Source: DATEDA01 sp050741515
GTDB lineage: Bacteria > Pseudomonadota > Gammaproteobacteria > Burkholderiales > SG8-39
Length of the DNA stretch: 15,144 nt
Direction: 5' to 3'
NCBI GenBank assembly: GCA_050741515.1
Contig: JBOIFD010000115.1
Coordinates: 1-15,144 of the forward strand
The notes under the pieces are model-generated. The model did no database searches and was not told the DNA's origin. It was given only the letters and a program-made list of their open reading frames with translations. Position numbers and translations under genes: made by a program. Numbering within the stretch: position 1 is the first letter of the stretch; each line of letters begins with the position of its first letter. Shown piece by piece: positions 5,646-13,639 of the stretch.

Positions 5646-8600
5646 TCACGGCGCCGCGACGCCGGGGAGCGTCCGCCGGTCCGGCGCTTCCCGGTCCCGC
5701 CGGTGGTACGCGATCCGCAGGGACGGCGGCGCTGCGCTCGCATCGGCGTGCACCACCGCAAAGCTGTCCCGCTCGATCATCGGCCCCTCGGTCGCGTAGC
5801 GCATCGTCCAGCCCCCGCCGAGCTCGAGCTCACCGGCGTCGGCGAACTCCTCGGCCCGGCTGTTCGCGAACGGGAACGGCGCGTAGAGGGGGGACGAGAC
5901 GACGCAGCCGGTGCCGAGGTCCCGGCGCCGGCCGTCGTCGTGCTCGAACCAGATCCGGCTCGCCATGGAGACGTGCGCATCGCCGCAGAGGAACACCACG
6001 TTCCTGATCTCCTCGGTCGCGATGCACAGCATGAGCGCGCGCAGCGAGTCGGGGAACGCCTCCCAGCCGTCCGAGCGCCGCAGGTACGCGTCCGGATGAG
6101 GGCGCCCGCGGCGCTGCGCCTCCCCGCGGAACGGCACGACCAGGCTCGGCGACACGATGAACCGGTGCCGATGCTGCGGGCGCTCGGGGTCCCGGAGCCA
6201 GGCCGTCAGGAACCCGAGCTGCGCTTCGTCCATGATCTGCGCTCCGGGCACGCGGTCGACGCGGGTGTCGCACACGAAGAACGGGAAGCCGGCCGCGTCG
6301 AACCAGTAGAAGTGCCGCTCGCGGCCGTCCGCCAGCTGCGGCGCATTGCGCGGCGAATGCAGCCACTGGTACCCGCGGAACGCCTTCAGGCCCCAGATCG
6401 CCGTCTGCGGGTCGCCGCCCGCCGCCGCCGTCCAGTCGTCGTCCACCTCGTGGTCGTCCATCATCATGTAGGTGGGCAGCTCGCGCATCACCGCGCGCGC
6501 GTTGGGCGCGCTCCACGCCTCGTGGTAGGACTCGTAGAAGCGCTCGCGGCGGGTCTTCGGATCGAACGTGCCGGCGGTGGCGTCGGCGTAGATCTGGTCG
6601 CCGACGAGCAGCAGCAGCGCCGGGCGGTCCGGCGCGCCGTTCGCGACCAGCGCGCGCAGCCTTCCGAACATGCAGTCCGCCGCTTCGCGGTCGACGACGG
6701 TTGCGGCGTAGCGGCAGCTCGCGAGCGCGAACGAGATGGTCGTGCGCTGCCGGTCGAGCGCCTCCAGCAGCGCCTTGCGTACCACCACGGAGTCGTGCCG
6801 TGCGTCGTACCCGGGGTCGACCGTGCGAACCGCCTGCTGCGAGCGCGCCACGCGCGCGCGCCATTTCGCCCGCTCGCGCTCGGCGTTCGCTCTCAGCGCG
6901 GCAGCGCGTGCGGGTTGCAGCTTCCGCTTCCCGTCGTGCCCGCCCGACGCGTCGTAGGTGCTCGCGACGAAGATCTCGACATCCCCGCCGTCGACGTCGA
7001 TCGGGACGTCGAGGGCGACCAGCGTCTCGATCCCGGACCGGTCCGTCTCGACCGATCGGTCCGCCAGACCGTGCGGCACGAACGTCTGCGGGAGCGGCCT
7101 GCCGTCGACGTACAGCATCGTCATCACGTGCGACGGGTCGGCGTAGACGTCGTCGGCGCGGCACCAGACGCGCGCCACCCATCGGCCCTCCTCCCGGTCC
7201 CACCGTGTCCAGCCCAGCACCGGCCCGACGAGCGGCCGCCTCGCGCGCGCCTCCCGGTCGAGGGCAACGCGCGGCTGCGCCGCGGGCACCCGCCGGTCCG
7301 CGACCTCGCGGGCGAGAAACTGCGAAATCCGCGGGAACACCTCCGCGTCGGCCTTCTTTCCGATCAGCGGGTCGAGATGGCCGTAGCCGCGCAGGAACTG
7401 CCGCTCGACGACCGACTCCGGGTTCACTTCGCGGAGCAGGTCGAAGGACCGGCGCGCCGTCCGGTGCGAGAACACCGCGTTCCGCGAGCCGTGCAGGAAC
7501 CGGACCGGAAAGTGGAAGTGGGCCCGGAGGTTCGCGCGCGTCACGTAGGCGTTGGTCGCGTCGTAGTCGGTCAGCCGCCGCTGGGTCGCGTAATGCAGGG
7601 TCTGCTCGAAGGTCTTGAGGTTGGTGTGGCCGAGGAGATTGCCGAGGGCATCGAGCATCGGCCGGTCGACGTTGGCGTGCTCGAACAGCCTCCCGAACAC
7701 GCCCGCCGACCGGTTGCAGTTGGCGATGTGCGTCTGCGGGTCGCACGGCGGCCACGGGCGGTGATGCTTCGCCTCCTCCTCCGGGTAGGGATAGGTGTTC
7801 AGCACCCGGTCGACCAGCGCGTCCACCCAGTCGGCGCGCTCCGCCTCGATCGAGCTGTCGACGTGGTCGACCGCGGCGTAGCGGCGCAGGAAGGTGATGA
7901 GCCGCGCGTTGAACCGGTTCGCCGCGGACAGCGTGACGAGCGGACCCACCTGCAGCAGCACGGCGCGGCGGATCCGGCTCGGCACGCGCTCCCGGTCGTC
8001 GGGCCGGGCGCCGTCGCGCTGCAGCCCGCCGGCGAGCACCGCGGTGCAGAACATCGCCGAGCCGATGCAGTGCGCCACGACGTCGACCTCGCGCGCCTGG
8101 GTTTCGCGGAGGACCAGGTCGACGATGGACGGGATGTCGTTCTTCGCCACCTCGTCGAGCGTCCATTCGCTGCGCGACGAGGGCACGCCGATGCTGGTGC
8201 GCAGCTCCGGCACCCAGACGTCGTATCCCTGCGCGGCGAGATGGACGACGAGATTCTCCTGCGGCCGGCCGGCGAGGGGAAACGCGAACTGCACGCCGCT
8301 GGAGCCGAACCCGTGGAACAGCACCACGGGAGGTCGCGACGAGTCCGGAGCGAAGCCCTGGCTGCGGTAGTTGGTGACCGGCAGGGCGAGCGTGCTCGCC
8401 CGCTCATCGACCGGCACCTGCACGGTGCGAACGCGGCGCACGAGCCCCGGGAGCTCGCCCGGCAGCCGGCGCTCGGCGCGCCGCGGATCGCGCCGTTCGT
8501 ACTCGGGCAGCCGGAAGCTCCAGAAGTGGATCTTGAAGATCAGCCGCGCCATGTAGAGGGCGATCGACGCGAAATCCACGAGCGCGTTCGGCGCGTCGGC

Positions 8601-11150
8601 TTGCGCGACCGTCTGCAGCTGCATCGCGTAGCGGCGCAGCAGGTGCAGCGGGTCGACCGTGAGCGTGCCGGCCTTCCGCCCGTCGATGGTCACGGGCATC
8701 TCGGAGAGCTGCCGCCAGGGATTGCCGCCGAACGAGTACTCGAAGGTCTTGCGCCCGGCGATGCGGGTCCCGCGGCGCAGCAGTACCCGGTCCTTCTCCC
8801 CGAGATCCTCGTCGAGGACGAGCTCGTAGCGCAGATACCGCACCTCGCCCGCGTTCGTCGCGAGTCTGACGATCGACCCCATTTGGCCGATCCCCTTCAG
8901 CAAGCCGCGGAACCCTTCCTTGCGGCGCTGTGCGAAGAAGTCCGCGAGCGCGCGGGTCCGCGCCCAGGTGCGAAGCGCGCGCAGCGTGCGCCAAAGACCC
9001 CTGGTCCGGCCGATCTCGAGCCAATAGACGTCGCCGCTCACCGCAGCCGCGGCGTCCCGCGCGGTGAGGCTTGCGCTCCTGATTCGCACCCGGTAGTCGC
9101 TCCCGCGCAGCAGCCCCCGGGGCTCGAACGGCTCGAACTCCGTGTCCAGCACGCAGCTCACCCTGGGACTCGCCGCGCCCGGGAGCTCGAGCGGGCCCTT
9201 CATCCGTTCGGCGAAGCGGATCTCGGTCCTGGCCTCGGCAGGCTGATGGACCTCGATCCTCGGTGGGCCCGCGGGAAGGGTCTTGCCGACCGCATGGGGC
9301 GGCTCCCGTTCGACGTCGAGCCGCCAGCCCTGGGCCGCGGCGTAGCGCGCCACGGCGCGCTCCGCCAGGGCGGTGATGGTGAGCAGCGGGTTCGTGCCGA
9401 GCGCGCACGGCACGATCGAGCCGTCGAGCACGAGCAGGCCTTCGTAGGTGGTCGCGCCGCCCTCCAGGTCGAAGACGCGGCCGATGTCGTCCACGACGCC
9501 GGCGTCGCGGTCGTTCCCCATCGGGCATCCGCCCAGCGGGTGCACCGTGAGCAGCTTGCCCTCCGCTTTCGGGCCGGACAGCGCGGCCGAGAGCCCCGCC
9601 GGCAGCGGCTGCCACAGCGGGCTCCGGAGATAGCGCCCGCCCGATCCCCAGTCGATGCCGAGCAGGCGGTCCTGGAGGGCGTAGACGCGCTCGCTGCCGG
9701 CGTTCGGCCACGCCACCGTGATGGCGCCGTCCCAGTCCCAGGACTCCCAGCCATCGACCATCTCGAGGCGGCCGCGCGCGCCGTCGTCGCCGAACGCCGC
9801 GAAGATCTGGGTGCTCGCGATGGCGTCCTGATCGACGGCGGCGGAGTCGGGTTCGCGGGGCGCGTGCGTCGACCAATCCGACCGGCCGAGCTGCACCGGG
9901 AGCGCCGCGGTCGTGACGACCTCCTCGAACAGGCGCCGGAGCGGCCCGGGGATCGCGAGTTCCTCGAGCGTCAGGCGCTCGCCGCTCACGGTTCGGGCCT
10001 GAGCGATCCCCGTGATCGTCGGGCCGACGTCGCGCATCCTGAACGGCGCGTGCTCTGCCGGCGCCGCGTTGACCTTCCGGCGTTGCGCATAGAGCGCGCT
10101 GATCATGTCGCCGTTGCCCGAGAATCGCTTCCCGAGCTCGGTCGAGAGCCGCAGCCCGCGCGCTCGGGAACGCATCAGGATCTCGGGTGATCCGGGCGTC
10201 CCGGCCGCGAGCACCACGTGGCGCGCCCGCACGCGGTGCAGGTTCGCGGCCCGGTCCGGACGCTTCTCGCCGGTGAGGCGATAGGCGACGCTCCAGCGCG
10301 CGCCGTCGTCCCCGTCCGTCTGCTCGACGTAGAGCACCGTTGCGCCGGTATAGAGCTCGGCTCCCAGCCGTCGCGCGTGCGGGAGATAGTTCATGGCGAG
10401 CGTGTTCTTGGCGCTGAAATTGCATCCGGTGACGCAATCGCCGCAGCCGATGCACGGCTCCTGGTGCACGCCGTGGTCGTTCGGCCCGGCAGCGCCGGAC
10501 CGGATCGCGAGCTTCGCGGGCCGAGCCGCTTCGACGTGCGTCTCGGCGGCGGGCCGGCCCCAGGTGAACTTCTCGAACTCGCGGAAGCTCTGGATGAACT
10601 TCTCGAACTCCTGGTACTTCCCGTACCCCGTGAAGGCGTCGGTGCGCTCCTCGGGCACGCCCAGCATCGCTTCCGCGCGCTTGTACCAGCCGTCGAGTTG
10701 CTCGGGATCGGAGCGGATCGCGTCGGGCCAGGCCGGATCGCGAAGCGCGGCGGCTGCGCGCTCGGCGACCGCGGCGTTGATCAGCGAGCCGCCGCCCAGG
10801 CCGCTCGCCAGCAGGACATTCACGTCCGCGCCGATCCGGAAGTCGAACAGGCCGTCGCGCCGGCCCTTCACCTTCAGATCGTCATGGCGGCTGTACCGGA
10901 CGTAGCCGGGCAGCTCCGCCAGCCGGTTCGGGAACGATCCGACGACGTACTCGTTACCGCGCTCGAGCACGCAGACGCTCAGCGGTCGGTTCCGCCCGGG
11001 AACTTCGGCGCCCGCGAACCGCGCCGCGGCCACGGCCCCGCCGTACCCGCTGCCGACCACGACGACGTCGTAGACCGGCGGCGGGTCTTCACCCAGGCGC
11101 GCGGCCAGGACCTCGGCGCCCTCCGACAGCCATTCCGGTCGATAGCGCAT
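5646..11150 (-). CDS. Three-enzyme fusion: GMC oxidoreductase - alpha/beta hydrolase - PhoD-like phosphatase
   Basis: 1834 residues in one uninterrupted frame from ATG 11150, 22 bases after the kinase stop, with no strong ribosome binding site. Domain 1 (1-610) is a GMC, cholesterol-oxidase-like flavoprotein: dinucleotide loop GSGYGG (33-38), GLGGGSLINAA (117-127), HPLGGCPMG (537-545) and GTNPLLTITALAER (585-598). It also carries a four-cysteine C-x2-C-x2-C-x3-C motif (C233, C236, C239, C243). Region 2 (611-930) is unassigned and ends in a hydrophobic helix (859-880). Domain 3 (931-1285) is an alpha/beta hydrolase: HGFGSSG (946-952), nucleophile elbow AHCIGS with Cys1028, and GYGHLD with His1258. 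Domain 4 (about 1300-1834) is PhoD-like: SCR (1478-1480), GDQIYAD (1517-1523), DDHEVDDDW (1565-1573) and GDAHVS (1723-1728). No signal peptide is present, so it is probably cytosolic. Coupled oxidation, ester cleavage and phosphate-ester cleavage of a lipid-like substrate is plausible but inferred. Confidence 0.88.
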   Translation of the reverse strand: MRYRPEWLSEGAEVLAARLGEDPPPVYDVVVVGSGYGGAVAAARFAGAEVPGRNRPLSVCVLERGNEYVVGSFPNRLAELPGYVRYSRHDDLKVKGRRDGLFDFRIGADVNVLLASGLGGGSLINAAVAERAAAALRDPAWPDAIRSDPEQLDGWYKRAEAMLGVPEERTDAFTGYGKYQEFEKFIQSFREFEKFTWGRPAAETHVEAARPAKLAIRSGAAGPNDHGVHQEPCIGCGDCVTGCNFSAKNTLAMNYLPHARRLGAELYTGATVLYVEQTDGDDGARWSVAYRLTGEKRPDRAANLHRVRARHVVLAAGTPGSPEILMRSRARGLRLSTELGKRFSGNGDMISALYAQRRKVNAAPAEHAPFRMRDVGPTITGIAQARTVSGERLTLEELAIPGPLRRLFEEVVTTAALPVQLGRSDWSTHAPREPDSAAVDQDAIASTQIFAAFGDDGARGRLEMVDGWESWDWDGAITVAWPNAGSERVYALQDRLLGIDWGSGGRYLRSPLWQPLPAGLSAALSGPKAEGKLLTVHPLGGCPMGNDRDAGVVDDIGRVFDLEGGATTYEGLLVLDGSIVPCALGTNPLLTITALAERAVARYAAAQGWRLDVEREPPHAVGKTLPAGPPRIEVHQPAEARTEIRFAERMKGPLELPGAASPRVSCVLDTEFEPFEPRGLLRGSDYRVRIRSASLTARDAAAAVSGDVYWLEIGRTRGLWRTLRALRTWARTRALADFFAQRRKEGFRGLLKGIGQMGSIVRLATNAGEVRYLRYELVLDEDLGEKDRVLLRRGTRIAGRKTFEYSFGGNPWRQLSEMPVTIDGRKAGTLTVDPLHLLRRYAMQLQTVAQADAPNALVDFASIALYMARLIFKIHFWSFRLPEYERRDPRRAERRLPGELPGLVRRVRTVQVPVDERASTLALPVTNYRSQGFAPDSSRPPVVLFHGFGSSGVQFAFPLAGRPQENLVVHLAAQGYDVWVPELRTSIGVPSSRSEWTLDEVAKNDIPSIVDLVLRETQAREVDVVAHCIGSAMFCTAVLAGGLQRDGARPDDRERVPSRIRRAVLLQVGPLVTLSAANRFNARLITFLRRYAAVDHVDSSIEAERADWVDALVDRVLNTYPYPEEEAKHHRPWPPCDPQTHIANCNRSAGVFGRLFEHANVDRPMLDALGNLLGHTNLKTFEQTLHYATQRRLTDYDATNAYVTRANLRAHFHFPVRFLHGSRNAVFSHRTARRSFDLLREVNPESVVERQFLRGYGHLDPLIGKKADAEVFPRISQFLAREVADRRVPAAQPRVALDREARARRPLVGPVLGWTRWDREEGRWVARVWCRADDVYADPSHVMTMLYVDGRPLPQTFVPHGLADRSVETDRSGIETLVALDVPIDVDGGDVEIFVASTYDASGGHDGKRKLQPARAAALRANAERERAKWRARVARSQQAVRTVDPGYDARHDSVVVRKALLEALDRQRTTISFALASCRYAATVVDREAADCMFGRLRALVANGAPDRPALLLLVGDQIYADATAGTFDPKTRRERFYESYHEAWSAPNARAVMRELPTYMMMDDHEVDDDWTAAAGGDPQTAIWGLKAFRGYQWLHSPRNAPQLADGRERHFYWFDAAGFPFFVCDTRVDRVPGAQIMDEAQLGFLTAWLRDPERPQHRHRFIVSPSLVVPFRGEAQRRGRPHPDAYLRRSDGWEAFPDSLRALMLCIATEEIRNVVFLCGDAHVSMASRIWFEHDDGRRRDLGTGCVVSSPLYAPFPFANSRAEEFADAGELELGGGWTMRYATEGPMIERDSFAVVHADASAAPPSLRIAYHRRDREAPDRRTLPGVAAP

Positions 11151-11172
11151 CGCCCGGGCGCGTGAATCGGCG

Positions 11173-13014
11173 TCAGCGACCGAGCGCGGTCAGGATCGCG
11201 TTGCGCAGCGCGTCGGCGAACACCGGCTTGTGCAGCAGCGGCAGCCCGCTCGCTGCCGCCTCGCGCAGGCGCTCGGGAGCGGTGTCGCCCGTGACCAGCA
11301 GCGCCGGGACCTCGCCGACGTGCGCGCGCAGCGCCCGCACGGTCTCGATCCCGCTCTCGTTCTGGCGCAGCCGGAGGTCCGCCACGATGACGTCGATTCC
11401 CGGCGGGTGCGCCGTCAGGAGGCGCGCCGCTTCGGCGAGCCCGCTGCACACCGTGGCGCGGCAGCCCCACGCGCCCAGCAGCGCCCGCATGCTCGTGCGG
11501 ACCGCAGGCTCGTCGTCGAGCACGAGCACGTGCAACCCGCGCAGGGCGCTGGCATCCGCTTCGATCGCAGCCGCCGGGCCCGCGATCGGCCGGAGGTCGC
11601 CGGTCAGCGCATCGGCCGGCGCGAGCGGCATGCGCACCGCGAACGTCGACCCCGCGCCGGGCGCGGTGTCGAGCTCGATCTCGCAGCCGAGGAGGCGGGC
11701 GAGGCGGCGCACGATCGCGAGGCCCAGTCCGAGCCCGCGGGCGCGGTCCCGTTCCGGATTGCCGATTTGGTAGAACTCCTCGAAGATCCGCTCGCGTTCG
11801 GCCGCCGGGATGCCCTGCCCGGTGTCGCGGACCGCGACGCAGACGTCGCGGCCGCGCGATTCGACGGCGAGCGCGACGCTGCCGCGGGCGGTGTACTTGA
11901 TCGCGTTGTCCACCAGGTTCCGGACGATGCGCTCGAGCAGCACCGGGTCGGTGTGCGCCAGGGCCGCGGCGGTCGAGGCGCGGAGCTCGAGGCCCTTCGC
12001 CTGCGCGACCGGCGCGAAATCCTGACCGATGCGCTCGACCAGCGTTCCGACGTCGACCAGCTGGATCTCGGGATGGATCGCGCCGGCGTCGAGCTTGGAG
12101 ATGTCGAGCAGCGAGTCCACGAGCTTCGAGAGCGACTCCACCGCTTCGCGGATGTTGCCGGCGATCCGGCCCGAGCCGCTCGCGGACGCGCGCAACGTGA
12201 GCGCGGCGGCGAACAGCGACAGGGCGTGGAGCGGCTGGCGCAGATCGTGGCTCGCCGCGGCGAGGAAGCGCGACTTGGCGCGATCGGCATCCTCCGCGCG
12301 GTCCCGCGCGAGCGCCGCCTCCAGGCGCTCGCGCTCGAGCTCCTCGATGAGGCGCTCGTTCTCGTAGCGGATGCCGAACGACTCGCGCAGCACGCGCTCG
12401 TTGTCGCGCACGAACAGCGACAGCACCAGCGCGAACAGCACGATCAGGACGCCGAGGAACACGCCGTGCGGCTCGCCATCGAGCGCCCACATCAGCGCGA
12501 GCGGACCCAGCGCCGCCGGAATGAACGCGAAGAACGCTCCGGCATAAGCGGCTGCGGTCGCGACGCCGCCCGCCGACCAGCAGACGAGCACCATCGTCAG
12601 CAGCGCGCGATCGGCGTACGGCAGCGAGCCGAAGAACAGCGGCGCCGCGGCGCCGGTGGCGATGCCGTTCGCGGCCGCGAACAGCACCATCGTCCGCAGC
12701 GCGGCGGTCGCATCCGCGGGCGGCGACCGCAGCAGGCGCAACGCGTACGCGCGCCGGGTGAAGAGGATCGCGCAGAGCGCCGCGCCCCAGGCCCAGACGA
12801 GCCACTGCGGCACCTGGTCCCAGACCGCGTAGGCGACGAACGCGACCGCGATCAGGATCACGAACGGCGAGCGCGTCGCCTGGCGACCGAGCAGCGCCAG
12901 CTGCTGCAGCCGGAGGTGGGCGCGGCGGCGGGCTTCGTCGGTCACGTCCGGCGCGGGCGCCGCCGCCACGGCGGACGACGACCGGGCCGGACCGACGAGC
13001 GCGAGATCAGACAA
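11173..13014 (-). CDS. Membrane hybrid sensor histidine kinase with C-terminal receiver
   Basis: 613 residues from TTG 13014, overlapping the end of the preceding regulator gene by eight bases; GTG at codon 24 is an alternative start. Residues about 50-203 contain roughly six hydrophobic segments with short loops and no periplasmic sensing domain, so the membrane bundle itself may be the sensor. A coiled coil (205-250) leads to the HisKA dimerisation helix SRFLAAASHDLRQPLHALSLF with H256 as the phosphorylated residue. The ATPase domain shows ERIVRNLVDNAIKY (N box, N370), DTGQGIP (397-403) and RGLGLGLAI. The C-terminal receiver has the acidic pair D500/D501, phosphoacceptor D546 in VIVADLRLR, T575 and K596. 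All catalytic residues are present. It sits between a receiver-only regulator and the three-enzyme fusion, evidently in one transcript, so it may control or respond to that enzyme's substrate. Confidence 0.9.
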   Translation of the reverse strand: MSDLALVGPARSSSAVAAAPAPDVTDEARRRAHLRLQQLALLGRQATRSPFVILIAVAFVAYAVWDQVPQWLVWAWGAALCAILFTRRAYALRLLRSPPADATAALRTMVLFAAANGIATGAAAPLFFGSLPYADRALLTMVLVCWSAGGVATAAAYAGAFFAFIPAALGPLALMWALDGEPHGVFLGVLIVLFALVLSLFVRDNERVLRESFGIRYENERLIEELERERLEAALARDRAEDADRAKSRFLAAASHDLRQPLHALSLFAAALTLRASASGSGRIAGNIREAVESLSKLVDSLLDISKLDAGAIHPEIQLVDVGTLVERIGQDFAPVAQAKGLELRASTAAALAHTDPVLLERIVRNLVDNAIKYTARGSVALAVESRGRDVCVAVRDTGQGIPAAERERIFEEFYQIGNPERDRARGLGLGLAIVRRLARLLGCEIELDTAPGAGSTFAVRMPLAPADALTGDLRPIAGPAAAIEADASALRGLHVLVLDDEPAVRTSMRALLGAWGCRATVCSGLAEAARLLTAHPPGIDVIVADLRLRQNESGIETVRALRAHVGEVPALLVTGDTAPERLREAAASGLPLLHKPVFADALRNAILTALGR

Positions 13015-13423
13015 GGCTCAGCCCCCGTCTCGCCGCGGCGTCCGTCGCGGGGAGATAGACGCCGCCCGCCAGCACCCGCCTGAGGGCGTCCACCATGATC
13101 TCGGCGGGCGACGACTTCGGGATGAACCCCATCGCGCCGGCGTCGATCGCCGCACGCACGGCCGCTGGATCGTCGTCCTTGGAGAGCACCACCACCGGCG
13201 TCGCGGGAAACGCGGCGCGCAGCGCGACGAGCGCGTCCATTCCGTCCATCCCGGGGAGCTCGGGGTCGAGCAGCACGAGATCGTAGTGGCCGGCGCCGGC
13301 GAGCGCGCGCGCCGCGGCGCAATCGCCGGCCTCGTCGAGGCCCACCTCGGCATCGAGGCTGCCGAGGAGGAACTTCATCCCGCCGCGGAAGAGCGGATGA
13401 CCGTCGACGAGCAGGATCCTCAC
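13007..13423 (-). CDS. Receiver-only response regulator (NarL-type receiver without HTH)
   Basis: 138 residues from GTG 13423; the ribosome binding site is weak. The chain MRILLVDGHPLFRGGMKFLL is typical of NarL/FixJ-class receivers. The phosphoacceptor is D53 in VLLDPELPGMDG, the switch Ser/Lys region is VVVLSKDDD, and the conserved Lys is K103 in GFIPKSS. The usual double Asp of the acidic pocket reads D7-G8, so one metal ligand is replaced. Where NarL proteins continue into a LuxR-type helix-turn-helix, this one stops after VYLPATDAAARRGLSLV, so it lacks a DNA-binding output. Its last codons overlap the kinase start, which argues for translational coupling. It probably acts as a phosphate sink, a phosphotransfer partner or a protein-binding output for the kinase. 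Confidence 0.85.
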   Translation of the reverse strand: MRILLVDGHPLFRGGMKFLLGSLDAEVGLDEAGDCAAARALAGAGHYDLVLLDPELPGMDGMDALVALRAAFPATPVVVLSKDDDPAAVRAAIDAGAMGFIPKSSPAEIMVDALRRVLAGGVYLPATDAAARRGLSLV

Positions 13424-13589
13424 GCGCAGCGCGCCCTTGTTCTAGGAGTTGTCGCGCTAGGATACGACAGCCGGTCGCCGCCGGGTACCGGCCGGAACGG
13501 CTACGCGGAAGGTCTTAGGGCACGGTGGAGGCGCACGGCGGTCGGCGTCGGTGGAGGATCAAGATGGATTGCCCCGGGCCGCCGGGGTG

Positions 13590-13617
13590 TTTACGCTCTG
13601 ACGGCGTAGGATATACG
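13590..13617 (+). promoter_or_regulatory. Candidate promoter for the BamE-like lipoprotein gene
   Basis: TTTACG (13590-13595) and TATACG (13612-13617), 16 bases apart, resemble -35 and -10 elements 23 bases before the ATG at 13640; GAGGGG follows as ribosome binding site. The wider divergent gap 13424-13639 also has a direct repeat CTAGGA at 13442-13447 and 13457-13462, and a GC hairpin at 13572-13587. The promoter of the leftward regulator-kinase-fusion operon must also lie in this gap, but no clear match was seen. Confidence 0.4.
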
Positions 13618-13639
13618 CGATTCTCGAGGGGACCGTGCA

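Noticed and set aside
5223..10190. A 1655-codon open frame on the plus strand opposite the giant fusion gene
   Set aside because: It is antisense to a chain with intact motifs of three enzyme families. Its translation is Arg/Ala/Val/His-rich, has no family motifs, and is the usual open antisense frame produced by high-GC codon bias.
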